This document shows positions 24,291 through 38,489 of a stretch of 64,000 nucleotides of DNA, piece by piece (within the stretch, counting starts at the first letter, position 1; every line of letters begins with the position of its first letter). Made by a program: the position numbers and the translations under genes. Source of the DNA: Rhyacichthys aspro (taxonomy: Eukaryota; Chordata; Actinopteri; Gobiiformes; Rhyacichthyidae). The notes under the pieces were generated by a model. That model searched no databases. It worked only from the letters and a program-made list of their open reading frames with translations, and had not been told where the DNA came from. The DNA lies in NCBI GenBank assembly GCA_036850595.1, contig CM072158.1:16383422-16447421 (forward strand). Direction: 5' to 3'.

Positions 24291-26908
24291 GTTCCTGCGA
24301 ATCCAGATGCACCGAATAAAATGCAGAAAGTATATCAGATGACTCCATGTTTCTAATTTCACCGTACATTTTATTAATAAGCAAGCTGTTGGTGCGATGG
24401 CCACATTTATTTTAAAGTGACTGAGGACTTTTAAGGTTTCAGGTATATTGAAAAAAAAGGAGTCTTAGTATAAATGTCGAGATTCTTGGATTGCTTTATG
24501 TCTTTATATGCTCTCTTTGGAGAATTTCTTGTGGTATTAAGGCACTGTTCCAATAACTAATTGCAGGATATTCTTGTATTTCTTGTTTACATTTCACGTC
24601 ATCCATAATAGTGCAGTCCAGTCTTTATCCTACAATTGGAGGCAGTAAGAAAGGCGTGAAAGAGGTAAGACAGATTGAGACTGATCAAGCATAAATGGGA
24701 CGTTTCAGTGTAATGGGAAATCAATGACGTGCTGGACTAGAATAGAATGCACTTGTTATAGATGTGTCTGTTTCAGTTGGTGTTTTATTGTATCGTATCT
24801 TAATGGTGCTGCTCTGCCTGGTCATTATTGTAAATGAGAATTGCTTTTCTGTTGAGTTTTCTGAATTAAAAATGGCAAGTTAAAGAGTGAAGTCGTAAAA
24901 TTTAGCTTTTTTTTTTTTTCTTACATCTCACCACATGATAAGGTGGTCTTATAGAGACATCAGAAAGGTGAGATAGATCAAAGCAAGGGTGTTTTTTGTG
25001 GCGTTCTGATTGGATCAAATTACTGTCTGAAAGGTAGCTTATCCCATTACCAAACTGTCCTCTGAAACTTCTTTGTGTGGAAGCCCTCCCTGATGGTCCT
25101 GTGTAACAGATCATCTGGCCAGTCAGGTTACAACAACATATCAGCAGATGGGTAGATGTCCTGATTGGACTTTTCAAACCAGCTCTTTTTAGATTGGATT
25201 GAAGGGAATGCAATGGTGAAATTCACACGTGACGGCAATTTACACAATGTGCAAAAATAGTGTCGGAAAATATATAAAGAGAGCATGCAGTAAAAAATAA
25301 AAACAGAATATAAAAAATATAAAGAAATATACTTTACAAGGTGCAACCAGGTCAAGTAAGTTAGCAATAAAAGCACTTGTACACATTTACAATGGGATTA
25401 AAGGGGGAAACATATTGCACAGGTCAATAGCTTCACATGTGAGGGGTCTAATGGGAGCGCTCCTTACTGCACTCGGAATGTCTCTTTTTACATTGTAATT
25501 GATCAAAAGGGATGTATTTCATTGCATTAACAAGAAAGACAACATGGCTGACCAGACAAGTGTGCCTGTTCTTTAAAGTAAATCCACTGTGGCTGTCTAA
25601 TGTAATCAGGATTTGTCTCAGTTACTACAGCTAAGGGAGCTTTGGCACACTCTAAAGCTAGAAAAAAAGGGTGTAAGTAATACATTTAAGAGATGCACTG
25701 TAAATTATATAGAAAACCTTGCTGAAATTTATGCCAGAACAGGACTTGAAAAGACTTCACAACACTCCGGCGCTATTTATGCAAGGACACTGTAACACAG
25801 ATATGCTAGATGGATAATTATCAGTGGGTGGAAGAGATACACAAAAGCTTCCACTCTAGCACCCAGATTGTGTAAAAAAAAAAACAAAAAAACTGAAAAG
25901 GCGCAGAAACACCTTAAAAAGACCCGAGGATAGAATGTAGGAGCTTAAGCCATTCAGATATTGTTTGTCACGACGGGGGCTTGATAGAATCTTTAATATT
26001 TGATAGCAGAAGTCTCACACTTTTCCAATTCTCAGCGACGGGGAGAAAAATCTATTTCTGCAAACAACAGAAGAGATGGATTCACACAATGGAGAAAAGC
26101 CAGTTCAAGGTGATGTCACTCTGCTCCGTTTGCTTTTGTTGTGCCGAAATGAGGAACAGGCGTAGGTGAAAGCTGTGGTTTACTAAGGCCCGGCGGGGGG
26201 CCATTTTCAGGAAGGAGGAGCTGGGTCATTGGTACCACCAGGGAGAAGAAACAAAACAAGAGTGAGATGAGATGGGAGGGATGTCTCATTGTTACTGTGT
26301 AAAGTAATAGTGGGGCTCTTGAAGTAGTGTTAGACGTGGCAAATGTATTTATTTATTTACTTTTTACAGTAGTATATTGAGCGCTGTGGTAAGAGTTGGG
26401 AAATTATGGGTCAGATTCCATTGTAAACACCCCCTGTAGGCATACTATACCCTATTGAGTCTTTATTCTTATAAAAATACTACACAGCAACGTTTTCCCA
26501 AATATATCTTGTCTTGTTCTCATGATGAACAGTCTTGATAGCAGTTTATTAACAGCAGTTTCTTGTTTTGGGCATGTTAAGGCACTTGCTTTGGGAATTA
26601 GAAACACTGAAGTATGAACTTATGACATTCAATTATGAACATGTAGAAAAAGGCTGCAGTTTTTCTGTTTATTGTTGTAATTGTTTTTCATTTGTTTTCT
26701 TGTTCGCACTGATTTTATGGTTTTTATGGCAGTGTAGCCTATTGTTTTGCTGTATCAGTGTCTGTTCATGTGGGAACTTAACTCCGATACTGCAAACAAG
26801 AAATAAAGTGAGGCTGACCCTGGACCAGCTGAATTGAAACTTCCGCTCTCTTCCTTACTCTAATCCTTACACAATTAACACACTCAATTAATAAGTTTGC
26901 TTATGAGT

Positions 26909-27513
26909 TACACCAATCAGTCATAACATTCTGACCGCTGACAGGTAAAGTGAATAAGACTGAATAGCTCTTCATCACAGCATTTATTAGTGAGTGGGAT
27001 ACATTAGGCAGTAGCGAACATTTTGTCCTCAAAGTTGATGTGTTAGAAGCAGTAAAAATGGGCAAGTGTAAGGATTTGAGTGAGTTTGACAAGGGCCTAA
27101 TTGTGATGGGTAGACGACTGGGTCAGAGCATCTCCAAAACTTGAGCTCTTGTGTTGGATTTAACAGACATGTGGAGTGAAGGCTGGGCCTGGTGGCCCGA
27201 TCCAACACACAACCTACTGTTAATCTGATTGGTGAAGAATGGTGCCCATCGTTCGCATCAGAACTGGAACATGGAGCAATGGAAGAGGGTGGCCTGGTCT
27301 GAGTTTGAGGTGTTGATTTGGCTCCAAGCATCTGTCCAATCCAACTTAAATGACTAATAGGACCTGCTGCTAACATCTTGGTGCCAGATACCACAGCACA
27401 CCTTCAGGGATCTAGTGGAGTCCATGCCTTGAACAGGACAGGACTGTTTTAGCAGCAAAAGGACCAACACAATATTTGGCAGATAATCATAGTGTTATGC
27501 CTGATCAGTGTAT
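26909..27513 (+). mobile_element. Tc1-like transposon relic with internal deletions
   Basis: About 605 bp resembling a fish Tc1/mariner element. The left end TACACCAATCAGTCATAACA and the right end, read inward as TACACTGATCAGGCATAACA, form imperfect inverted repeats next to TA. Inside are recognisable transposase pieces in order: a start-like segment (ATGGGCAAGTGTAAGGATTT) with KGLIVMG-type coding, a middle piece (CAGAACTGGAACATGGAGCA) and the end (TAACATCTTGGTGCCAGATA). Compared with the full-length element I recall (about 1.2 kb), roughly half is missing, so it is not autonomous. Confidence 0.85.
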
Positions 27514-27999
27514 ATCTCATACAGAAACACAATTTGAATGACATTGATGTTTACGTAGCAGGTCAAATTTTCAAGAGCTACCTTCAGGAACACCTTTAGA
27601 TGTTGTAGTAACTTGTTTGAAAAGCCCCAGTCTAAATTTCTGTCTAGATTAATAGGACACAACCACCAAATTCAAATAATAATCAGTTTCAGTCGTGTTC
27701 TGGTGTGCTAATATTCACAACAGCATTTTTGGCACTGGATAAAATGGAATTGTAATCTTTTTTCTACATCATATGAACTCAACACCTCTTCTGGCATTCT
27801 GCTGCTGATGAGCCAAGAGATACATACAGTCATGGAAGGCTTCACTGTGCCCCGGCTGATTGTGCGATAATGCACACGTTTTTCATAATCCTTTTTTTCC
27901 TAAATGCAGTCTTGGCCCAAAGTTAGCTTTTACACTTCTGGTTGTTCCCACTCTGACTCTGGAAGCTCTCTGTTACTTCAGGGGCGCACACTGACAGCC

Positions 28000-28570
28000 A
28001 TCTACTCAAGGTACTACAGTATTTATAATCCCACATTAACAGCCCCCAGCTATCGCTTTAGGAGAGAAACAGATGGGCGTCTGCTTGTGAAAAACACATG
28101 CAAGCATTTTAATATGCCCCTCCTGCCGCATCATGTTTGCCTCATAAAATTTCAACGGCAGAAAATTGATGGTGTAGAATAAAAGAGAATCCATACGCTG
28201 TAGCTCTTACAGCGAAAACATAAAACTCAAAGTGGTAGCTCTAAAAAGGATAGCCCTATAAATAAGATTTGTATAGTAATTAATATCTCTTGCTTTTAGT
28301 TTGCATCAGAGCGAGGTACAATTTATTTAGGCGCGCTCACTGATGATAAACCTCCATAACACGGACGCCATTCATCTCCATAAGGACTTTAATTATTTTA
28401 CAGACGTACGTGCGATCGTTTGAGGAATGTGGTGAACAAAAATTGCAACAACGTCCTGTTAATTGATTTCTCCGGCTACAACAAGGCTATCGATCCATAT
28501 TGGCACCGTGGCAGAGGGATACATTGAAATATATGGCGTGCAGTTGTAGCAGCTGTCTGCAGGATGAAGA
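28000..28570. promoter_or_regulatory. Candidate regulatory island, intron 3
   Basis: Unique-looking sequence with TAAT cores (CCTGTTAATTGATTTCTCCG, GGACTTTAATTATTTTACAG) and CACATGCAAGCATTTTAATA. No repeat or coding signature. Confidence 0.25.
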
Positions 28571-29225
28571 AATACTGTTGTTCCGATGAGGATGAGAGAC
28601 GGTTTAGGCCTGTGTGAGCATTTGGATAACAACGCTGTGTTTAAATACCTGCGGGGATGCGGCGGTCTCTTTCATCTGCAAAAGTACTTGTCTAATTTTA
28701 GTCTAATTAGGTTCAGCTTAAAGTTAAAAACACCAAAGCACAGTTCTGCGGTGTACAGTAGGCTGGAGGGAGAACTCTAAATTACCTGAGCACTTAAGAG
28801 CGGAGCTATCTAATGGAGGGTTTACTTTCCAATAATGCTTTATGACTGCATGACTTAAAATAAACATAAGTCTGAGTCCCCCGGTAGTAGTAGTACTGTA
28901 GTCCTGCAGTAACTGAAAGCTACTCACTGACAGCACACACATGTAATTGGTCAATAACCTTTTTTTTTTTTTTTATTGCAGAATTTGTGATTTTTGGTGG
29001 TTTTGTCAATTGGAAATGTTAAAAAAATCCACCTTGTGTTGTCTAAAAATAGTGAAACGATCTATATGTATTAAGTTTTGTATTATTGTGAGTAACTATG
29101 CATTATAAGACCTAACTGTGCACTAAATAGCAAGTATGATCAAGAGTGAATAATTGAGGGTCCAGTCCACAACTACAGAAGATATCAGATATCTATTTTT
29201 TTTAGTTTCTTGTAACTGTGTTTGT

Positions 29226-29246
29226 AAAATAAATAAATAAATAAAT
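29226..29246. repeat. (AAAT)n microsatellite
   Basis: About five AAAT units, followed shortly by a poly(A) run. Confidence 0.9.
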
Positions 29247-32200
29247 GCGGGCAGGGAAAAAAAAAAAGCATGCTCTTCATTTTAATATTTGAACTCTGAG
29301 TTTTTAAGGTTGAAGGTTTGTGTCCCATTAAACAGAAGTCTACAGTAACTACCTCTGCATGTAAAATGGACAGTAACCCATGTCAAACTTACAAGGTTTG
29401 TCTTGAAAGACTAAGTTAAGGCTAGGACCAAGGCCAACAGAGACAGGATTTCAGGTTTGAGTACTTCTGGTTAAATCCATGGTGTTTTTAAATAGTCAAT
29501 AATCTTGTTGAACTTAGAGAACCTACTCTTTAGTCTCCAAAAAACCAGGAAGAATAGCCCCATTCATTTTTATAACGTAGTGATTGACAGTTGTAAAGTC
29601 CCGCCCTCTTGATTTGTTTTTGAGCGACATTCATTCAGCCCAGAGGCTTGAATGTGGCTGAATAACTAAGACGTACAAAGTGACAGCATGGACTATTTAC
29701 TAGTGACTGTGGAAAGAGAAGTGACAGGGACAATATTATACAATTCTATTAAAAAATACATTATCTATCGCAAATAGCATTAGCATTAGAAACGTTGTCA
29801 GCGAGAACTTCTTTAAAATCCTTAAGTAACCTGACTCTATTCCTCTTCTGTAATCGCTCCTATTTCTTTGCCTTGTTTATGTTAGTGTAAAAATGTGCAG
29901 AATCTATTGACACACATTAATTTCATGGCGTTCTGATCATTAAGCCTTTATTATTTAGTCATTTCTGAAGTTATGCATATTTTTTTAGATAAGAAATGGT
30001 TTGTTAGGCATCAGATTTTCCAGGGTACTTCTCAGTGTTGAGCACTTGTATGTAAAATAAAGCATAGCATTACTGTATCTTGGTGTCCCAAATGTGATAT
30101 TACTGTAGTTTGGCAATTTTTAGCCCAACCACTGAATATCAGGGAGATGTGGACCAACTTTCAGCTATGGTCAGTGAGGGGAAGGTAAAATCAATGACCA
30201 AATCTAAAATGGTAGCTCGTAGCTGAACTCTATAAATCTAGCTGCAAGAACTATATGGATTCTCTTACAAATCAGCAATTTGATGAGTACCTGTATAGAC
30301 AAGATAGCAACAATTACTCAATGATAAAGTAGTTATTTAGTGAAAGATACTGAATATCCTTGTTAGTAATGGCTGCAAGGTGGCTATTTTGTGCCATTAT
30401 GCGATGACCACTTCAGCAAGTATTGACTGGAAAATGGAGAGAGATTAGGACAATGGCACATTCAGCGTTTCACGGACTATAGTAAATCACTGGGTGGACG
30501 GTTTAGAACACAATATAACAGGTAAGTGAGAGAAAGAGAGATAACGAAATTGAGATGGCCAGTGATAGGAAGGACAAATGGTGGAGTGAGTAAAGAAAGA
30601 AAGCCAGCGTCCAAGAAGGCATCTACTCAACATTCCACGACTGTCGTTGACTGCGCAAAAGTATGTGGAAGGAGAAAGACTTTGTGTCCTTCAGTGCTTC
30701 TAGAAGTTGTACTAGCCAGAATTTTAGCAACGGCTCAAGGGAAGATGTGCAAATAGAAGTAGAAAGTTCGGTCCTTTTAGTTGAGAGGAGTAGGGTTCGT
30801 GCAGACAGTGTGGATAAACTTCAACAGTGATCCAGGTCAGGCGTTGACGTGTTCATTTCACAGTTTTAGTGCAGGGTAGCTAAGGCCTGTTGCTTTATTA
30901 GGATTAAGAGAAAACAAAATATAAACTGATCAAAATGAAATCATTATTTGACCATTCTTAAGTCTGTCTGGGATGGGAATTCGAAATTTTGGTTCTAAAT
31001 TTAACAATCCATCGGAATTGTATGCCCTCGATGTTAATGATTCCTCTTATCGATGCTTCTGCTCCGAGTCCCAGCCGTATATATATAGTCCAAGAACTCA
31101 CAACTGCCCCTTTTTTCCTTTATCGGGCACCGTAGCACTGTATCCTACGCATTTGTGCATCATGACGTCAAGGCAATTTAATTATAGGAGAGGAAGAAAC
31201 GCTCTAAAGGTTGGCTTTATTTTACTAAACAAGACAAAAATTATGCCGAGCTGTTATTTCATGAAAGCGTGCAAATACACACAACATGCTCAAACATCTA
31301 TCTACCCATGGTACTAACTTAAAGGAATGCTGTTTTTGCGATCCACTGTGTACAACTGCCCAAGCAGCAACATGGTAACCTCTGCTGAAAAGAGTGATGT
31401 AATGTTAAAAATCACCAGTGTTTTATAAATAACAGGCATATCCTACAAAACTCTGTATTTTCTATAAATATTATTGCAATATCCATTTTAGATTATAACA
31501 GACACAGACAAGATGAAAACATAAGAATTGTTCTCTTCTCACATTTGGTTCAAACATATTTCATTGCAGCCAAATTTGTGAATGTTATCTAGGCTTCCAT
31601 TTTTTATTTTTATTTTTTTTTTAAGATAAAAAAAATGTCTAATTGTTAGGATATATGTATTTATTTATAGAAGATTTTTATTTTATTTTGTAAATCTTAT
31701 TTATTATTCAGTTTCCCTTCCTCATTATAAAGGATTTGCTGTTTTTAAGTTATTTAACATACTTCAGTGAAAGTGTTGAAACAAATAAAACCACTTGTTT
31801 GTCGCAGAAAAAGTAAATAGGACTACTTTTCAACACAGAGCTATCAGGAATCGATAAGAGAATTGATAAAGAGTCGGATTGTTGAGCAGAATCGTCAATG
31901 GCATTGATATTCATAAAGTCTTATCAATTCCTATCCGTAGTTTGGGATTACACAAAGAGACTAAAGGATTGAGGATAGAGGAGCCTGCATCCACAAAAGA
32001 TTCGTGCTTAATTCTGTAAGATGTTTGGAACAGCCTATACCTCCCAACTTTCAAAAACTGTGAGAAGAATGAATGCTGTTTTGAAGGCAACAGATGCTCA
32101 CACAAAATCTTACCAAATATCTTTACACCTGCCAAAAACTTTGGCAAAGTACTGTAAATGAAACTAACTGTTGTTTCTGATGCCAGGGTGGGTTTGTATC

Positions 32201-32842
32201 TTTTTGATCATGTCGCTTGTAGAAAAATAACTCACTGGGAAATGTACCGCTCACTATAAAAAGACTGCATTGAGTGGGGACATGAAATGGAATTAACAAC
32301 AAGATGCTCTTTGAGTTCCGGTCTTTGCAAAGGAATTACTTCTCAGTTCTATCACTGCCATGCACATGTGCTGCTCATTCATGTATTTATGTTTGACTCT
32401 TCACGTCTGCCCTGTTTTACTCAGCATTCGGAGAAGTAAGCATAAAGGAATGCTAATAGACGAAGCACTTCCTGATACTCCTGAAAATTATCCACTGCTG
32501 CAATTGTCAAAAGCTTTTCCAGATTTAGATTATTAAAAGGTCTTTGAATGGGTTCTCAAATGGTCACATCTGGTGACAGTGAAAAAGTAAGGAGGGTTTA
32601 AGACCATGCAGGCTGCACATGAGTAATTTGTGTTGGAAATAGGACAGCAATCATTATCATATTTCAGCATAAATAATTCATAGCATGCTACTTTTTAAAA
32701 AAAATCATTCAAACCAGTGTATGTCACAGTGCTTCTAGACTGCAGTCTGAAATACATTTTTTAATAAACAGAAGTGCATTAGCTCCCAGATGTCCCAAAA
32801 CTGTATGTAAAATAGATGATTTGGGCAAAAATGGAACCTGGT

Positions 32843-32912
32843 GTGTGCTGTCAGTGAGTGGGTAGAGAACACAGATAACTGGTTTGATATTTAGCTGCAC
32901 GACATGGAAACA
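32843..32912. repeat. Dispersed repeat C
   Basis: A 29-base stretch (starts GTGTGCTGTCAGTGAGTGGG) is identical to 40419-40447. The continuation TTGATATTTAGCTGCACGA matches 13500-13520 (GAGATTTAGCTGCTCGA) with changes. A three-member family of unknown type. Confidence 0.7.
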
Positions 32913-34171
32913 CAGTGAGACTTTCATTAGACACTGATGGCTCTAATCTACAGAAGAAATATACTTTTGACTCAAAATAATGAAAAACTACCCCATTGCA
33001 GTAGTGTGCTTACAAATGTGCTTCATTGTCTGTTTGTTTGGTCCTTCACTATGCAACCTCACTGTCAGTGGCCGCCATGTTTGTTTATTAGTAGAGACGT
33101 TTAAGACGGCAAGTTTGGAAGAGAGAAAATGTCTTCTGAAACGGTAGGATCACTTTAGTGTATTATCTACAAATACGACTCTGCTAGGGTCCAGTGTATT
33201 GGCCTATTTTCTTTATCATAGACATTTAGATAGACATGATTCTACTGATCTCATGTCTAAGATCCATCAAAATGACTTTGAGAATGTATATTTTTGGGAT
33301 TTTAGTCTTAGGTCTTCTATAACCTACTCTACAGTGAAGTGACAAACACCTGCAATCCACATTTAATAAGTTTGAGTCAACATATCAACAATGTAAGAGA
33401 GATGTTTTGGTGCTTTGCCTCTTGGTGGTTATTATGATTTTATTTTTTGCCAACCAAGATGGCCGCATCAATAAAAAAAATCATTCAACATTCTTGCATC
33501 ATCTTCCAATGGTTAACTACACAGCAGCCAACATATTTGAGGAGCACCATAGTGGACTCTTTTAAATATACATGAACAGCATGTTTAGTATCGCATCTAA
33601 AAAGTCAGTCAGTTTTTAGGTGTATTATTACCACTGTAATTATGAGTTTTGATGGGGTTTGATTGATTCATCTAGTTACTGATTTAAGTCTAAAAAATGC
33701 AACACAACTTTTCATAAAATTTATGAAGTACACTTGCATTTACTTTTCATCAGAGGAGTTTAACTATAAGAATGACTTGACAGATCTGAAAGGTCATGTA
33801 AAAAGTGTGTAGGGATCTTTTAGTCGATCAATTCTGTTGAAAAATGTTGGTATGATGCCAGGGTTGTAATGTGTTTGTGCTAGAAACTAAACACCATTGG
33901 GATGAAACATAGATTGTGGCCTATCACTCAGCCCTCTTGATCTACAGACACCAAAATGGGCTCTCACTCTGGTTTTGTCTGTATGTCTCATCTTGTAATT
34001 CATCATATTTTTGCAGGTTACCCTACTTTAGGTCATTTCACAATCTCACATGAGGCAGCAGAGCCCAGAGGCAAAGGGCCAGTAACCCTTTGATCGTGGT
34101 TCAACATATCTCTGAAGCAGCCTGTCTTTCCTCAGGGGCTCTCGGTGCAAACCAGTGAGATTTGATTTTTA

Positions 34172-34196
34172 TTTATCTATTTATTTATTTATTTAT
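34172..34196. repeat. (TTTA)n microsatellite
   Basis: Imperfect TTTA tetranucleotide run in intron 3. Confidence 0.85.
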
Positions 34197-35379
34197 TGTT
34201 GGTTTTATCTCAACCCACACCTACCGACCAGCACTCTAACTCTGCTCCTGGTTCCCGCAGGCCCTGGTGTGTTGGCTGAGAGTTCTGCTCAGTGATCCTT
34301 ATCTATGGATTGGTTGGGTGAGAGGAGCCCTATGGGGACTTTACAGAAGAGACCAATACTAACTGTTGGAAATACACAGATACTAGAAATATGGGGATAG
34401 GGGATTGTAGTGTCCCTTTTGTAAGCTCGCATTGACCTGTTAAGCTACAAAAGATGGCAGAGTGAGTTCATGGAGCAAGATGTGGTCATACCTTATTTGA
34501 AGAAAGCATGAAGCAAAAAATGTGAACGATTTTTAAATCCTCTTGATGTCATGCTGTCATTTTCACATGATATTTTTTCTTGGAGGTTTTAAAGTTTAGA
34601 AAATGCTAAGTTGGACTACAAAAATGTGGGCAGACGTGATGTCAATGCGTCATGTAAACCACAGCCTTTAGGGATTGATAAAGAAAAAATTGTAGTAATA
34701 TTGTAGATATATTGCTAGACACTAGAATTCCACAAAGTAAAAAAACAAAAACATAGTTTTCTGCTCCCCACTGACTTCCAATTCAATATTTTTCTGACTT
34801 TGTGTACCTATGGAAGTGCTTAAGTTTTAATACTGGAGCATATTGTGGATAGTCTGTTTTTTGTTTTTTTTAGAGCTCCACTACCTGATTTTCTTTTTGC
34901 TGCCCCTGTCTCAGATTTCACTCACCCCCAAAAGCAGCATAGGGATTTTTCCTGCTTCTCTTTTAGTAAAAAGCTGTTTCGTTGTGTTAAAAGACATATT
35001 CATTGAAAATACCACTTTATTGGCAGCTATTAAACTTCCTGGAACGTCATATGAAAAGCCGGTGTCGACAAGGATTGCTTAGAGAATAAAAAATATCAGG
35101 TACAGTCTGTTTAAAAGAAGATTAAGTAAGTAATTTTTCTTTAGAACTATCCACAGACACTAAATAGCCAATCATACACCATGTAGAGTAGATTTACTGT
35201 AAATTGCTGGTGTCAATTTTCCATTAAGCAGAAAACTGTAGAACTATGATTTTATAATTGTCTTATTCAATAAATCAATTACAAAAGGTTCCATAAGTAG
35301 CGGTTGGTGACATCATTGAAAGAAAGTGTGCATTTAGACTATTTAATGTTGTTTAAAGAGATGTCATTAGGGTCCAGAG

Positions 35380-36330
35380 TTCATGGAACCCATAGCATCT
35401 CATCAACAACTCCACTTTTTCCAACGTAAACGTAAATCTAACTTTAGACCTGCAACTGTGCAAGCTTTTGTTGCAGCAGACGTGAGTTTGAGCCTCTCCA
35501 GTTTTACTCGCTCCATTACCTCACTGCCGAAGTGTTGTCTTTGTGGGACAAATAAAACAATCTGTCCTGAGTGTGCACGCCTGCGGGAGGACTTTAGCTA
35601 GCGGCGGCCTCTCATCACTCAGACAGCTTGGACATACATCACCCCAGCAGTAGATTACATTGCTTATGCATGCCTGTCCGGATGGTAAACACTGCGGCGC
35701 TAAGCAAACTCCCCGCCGGTGTCCGATTGTACGCCTTGGCTTCCCGTATCGCCTCGAGAGCGACCGCCCTCCACCTCCTCGGGCAAACTTCTGGCGTCCA
35801 TACAGCAGGGAAGAAAAATCATTACTTTAAATCAGTTTGGCTGTTTGTGCGAGTCACTCAGGACAGGATAGCTGAGGATGGTAAAGCTCAGCCTGTCCGC
35901 ATTGATCTGTGCCGCTCTCTAATCTCATTAACTGCCTCTTGATTTATTGAGACGGGGCCCAAAGTGCGCCAAGGTTATGGAAGCAAACGGATAGCCCTGC
36001 AGACCACCCCACCACTACTACCCCTGCCGCTGAGGGTCACATGGAATTGAGGTCAATTGACTATTTGATGCACCCACACTCCCACCAGCCATTGTCTCCT
36101 CATTAACGCCTGTTGTTTCGGGGATGGGGGGCGTGGGAGGCGGTCGGCTCGGAGGGAACAGAGAGAGCATTAGGGGATAAATTATTGGCCGTAATGAGGT
36201 GAGGCAAGCCTGCATCCAGTCATCAGATTCTTACAAGCTACACAACAGCGCTAATAACGCTGCGCACACAATACAGGCATCAAACGGAGCTATTGATTAC
36301 ACTGCAGCACGCAGGTAAATCGACCGATAA
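35380..36330. promoter_or_regulatory. Candidate regulatory island, intron 3
   Basis: About 950 bp of comparatively GC-rich, non-repetitive sequence. Words such as ACTAATCTC, ATTATTGGCCGTAATGAGGT and GCTATTGATTACACTGCAGC recall deeply conserved vertebrate noncoding elements in style. Open frames here have no family signature. Function is inferred. Confidence 0.3.
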
Positions 36331-36662
36331 ATACAGATACAATGCAAACACTCACCTAGTGCAATTAAACACCTATCGAGCCGCTTTGATATATGACACA
36401 GCACAATTTATAAATCGGGTAGGAGTTGTAGATGATTGAGACATGGGCATTTAATGAGTTTATTGAGATGCAAATGGAGATTTTCCTCAACAGAGAGGTC
36501 TGAAACAACACCACACACATCAGCAGTAGCTTAGCAGTTTATTTTTGTATTAAAGGAGGTTCAAATTCTATAGCATGTTAGCGAGTACCATGTTAATGTC
36601 TAGGGTCTCTAAATTCAAACATTAATGCTGCTTTGAATTGTTAGACCTTGTGGAAAAAGTGC

Positions 36663-36708
36663 AAAAACAAAACAAAACAAAACAAAACAAAATAAAATAA
36701 AATAAAAT
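36663..36708. repeat. (AAAAC)n-(AAAAT)n microsatellite
   Basis: Compound pentanucleotide repeat: about five AAAAC units followed by about four AAAAT units. Confidence 0.95.
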
Positions 36709-37021
36709 GTAGCAACAGTGGGATTAATCATACTTTGCTTTCTTGCTTTGGAATCATTTTAATTTATTAATTCATTTTCTCCTGCCTAGTCTTTATGGGT
36801 TGCTAAGGGTTGTGGTCTATTTCAGCTGCTTTAGACGTGAGGCAGAGTGCATTGTGGACAATCACCAGTTAATCACAAGGCTAACATTTAAGTCTTCACT
36901 CAGTGTGAGTCACCAGTTGACCTACATGCATGTCTTTAGATGGAGGGAAGAAGTTGGAGAGCCCAGAGAGAAACCAAGATAGCACCAGGAGGACATTCAA
37001 AACTAATTCATTCAAAATTGT

Positions 37022-37175
37022 GATGATTAAATTTGCTTAGTGCTGCAAAATAAGCACAACATAACGGTCAGCAATAAAATGTAAATATGTGTCTATGAAA
37101 CTATTTTGTCAGATTTTTTTTTTTTCCCACTTGGTAAACAGTATTGTTTTAATTTATTTAAATAAAAGCAGGCTG
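37022..37175. repeat. Dispersed repeat A, copy 1
   Basis: A diverged match to 38856-39010. Shared words include ATTAAATTTGCTTAGT, AAAATAAGCA and TTGTCAGATTTTTT, followed by ACTTGGTAAAC and TTTTAATTTATTT. About 150 bp in the same orientation. Confidence 0.75.
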
Positions 37176-38489
37176 CCAATGCGACACTAAAATACTCCCT
37201 TATGCATATAACTACTGACTTTAAATTAAATAATAGGAGGGGTTCCTCGCATCGTATATATTTTTTGGTTATTTAATGTAACAAAACAAATCCTGTAAAT
37301 GGCTAGGAATTAAAAGTCATTATAGTAAAACATAGAATTTCAGAGTCCTCAGTAATCACATTAGTTAAACCACCTCTTATAGTTTAGCACTATTTAACTG
37401 TAAGGGCAGCAGAAGCAGTAAAGAAGATAAGTATAAGGCAAGAATTAGACAGAGAAAAGAGCCAAACTCTCCAAACAAAAAATGTGAGTCAAATAGAAAA
37501 CTGATTCTGAATTGGCTCATAAAGGAAGACAAACAATATCTACTTTCTTCTTCGGGTGAGTCATGAGTAGCACTTCAGTTTCACATTTCTTTTTTCTGTT
37601 TCTGTGTTATTTCTCTTTTTTTGCCTCTCTGATGCTCCACTGGCGCCACAGAAACTTCGAAATTTAATCATCTTTAATATTTTATCAGTTGAAGGAGCGG
37701 GTCCAGATATGATGGTCCCAGTTAGTCACCGAGCACTGACATGAGGCACTGGTGAGACGGAACAGAATGGAACAAAACGTACAAACACGGATCTTATCAC
37801 AACCGCTCTGAGAAAAGACTGGGACTGTTAAATTAAACTCTGCTTATAAATGAGAGACTGGTGAGAGCCTGGTAGATTCGGTTACTGAGGAGTGTGGCAG
37901 GCTTTACCAACAACTCCAACTTTTTATTTCATTTTCTTGAATTTTTATTTTCTCCAGCACTTGAGTGATTTTCACAGGATTTTCGAAAAAGCGCTGGATT
38001 ATGTATATGTGGTACTTGTATATAGTAAGTGTACTATTCGTAGTAGATACAGTATTGGTGTGTGCATAGTTTAGGAGTACGCTAAATATGCTTTTTTTTA
38101 ATCTACATAATATTACAGTGAGATTGCTTGTGTTTTGGGTACATGGTTAAATGGTTAATTGCTGTATATATTTTCTGCTGAAGAATACTGCCATAGTTTG
38201 CATAGTTTACTTTTTTTTTGTTTCAAATTCAGTTTTGCCTGACATGTAAGGCTGCTCATATAAAGCTGTATATTGTTTTTCTGAGCCTGGCCAGTCCTCC
38301 AGACTGTGTGAAACCTATGATAATGAACCCAGTATATCTAATATATTTTAATCAGTTTCTCAGACAGTCCAACACTGGACATATTTGACACATTTTTACA
38401 ATCCAGATTTGTAAAAAAAAATAATTTAGAATTAAAGTTTGTAAAGTAGTTTTTTTTAATACATGAAGACAGGCTGCAATTTGGAATTT

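Noticed and set aside
26901..27394. Minus-strand frames over the Tc1-like element
   Set aside because: The transposase coding strand is plus, so these are antisense shadows of a broken transposon.
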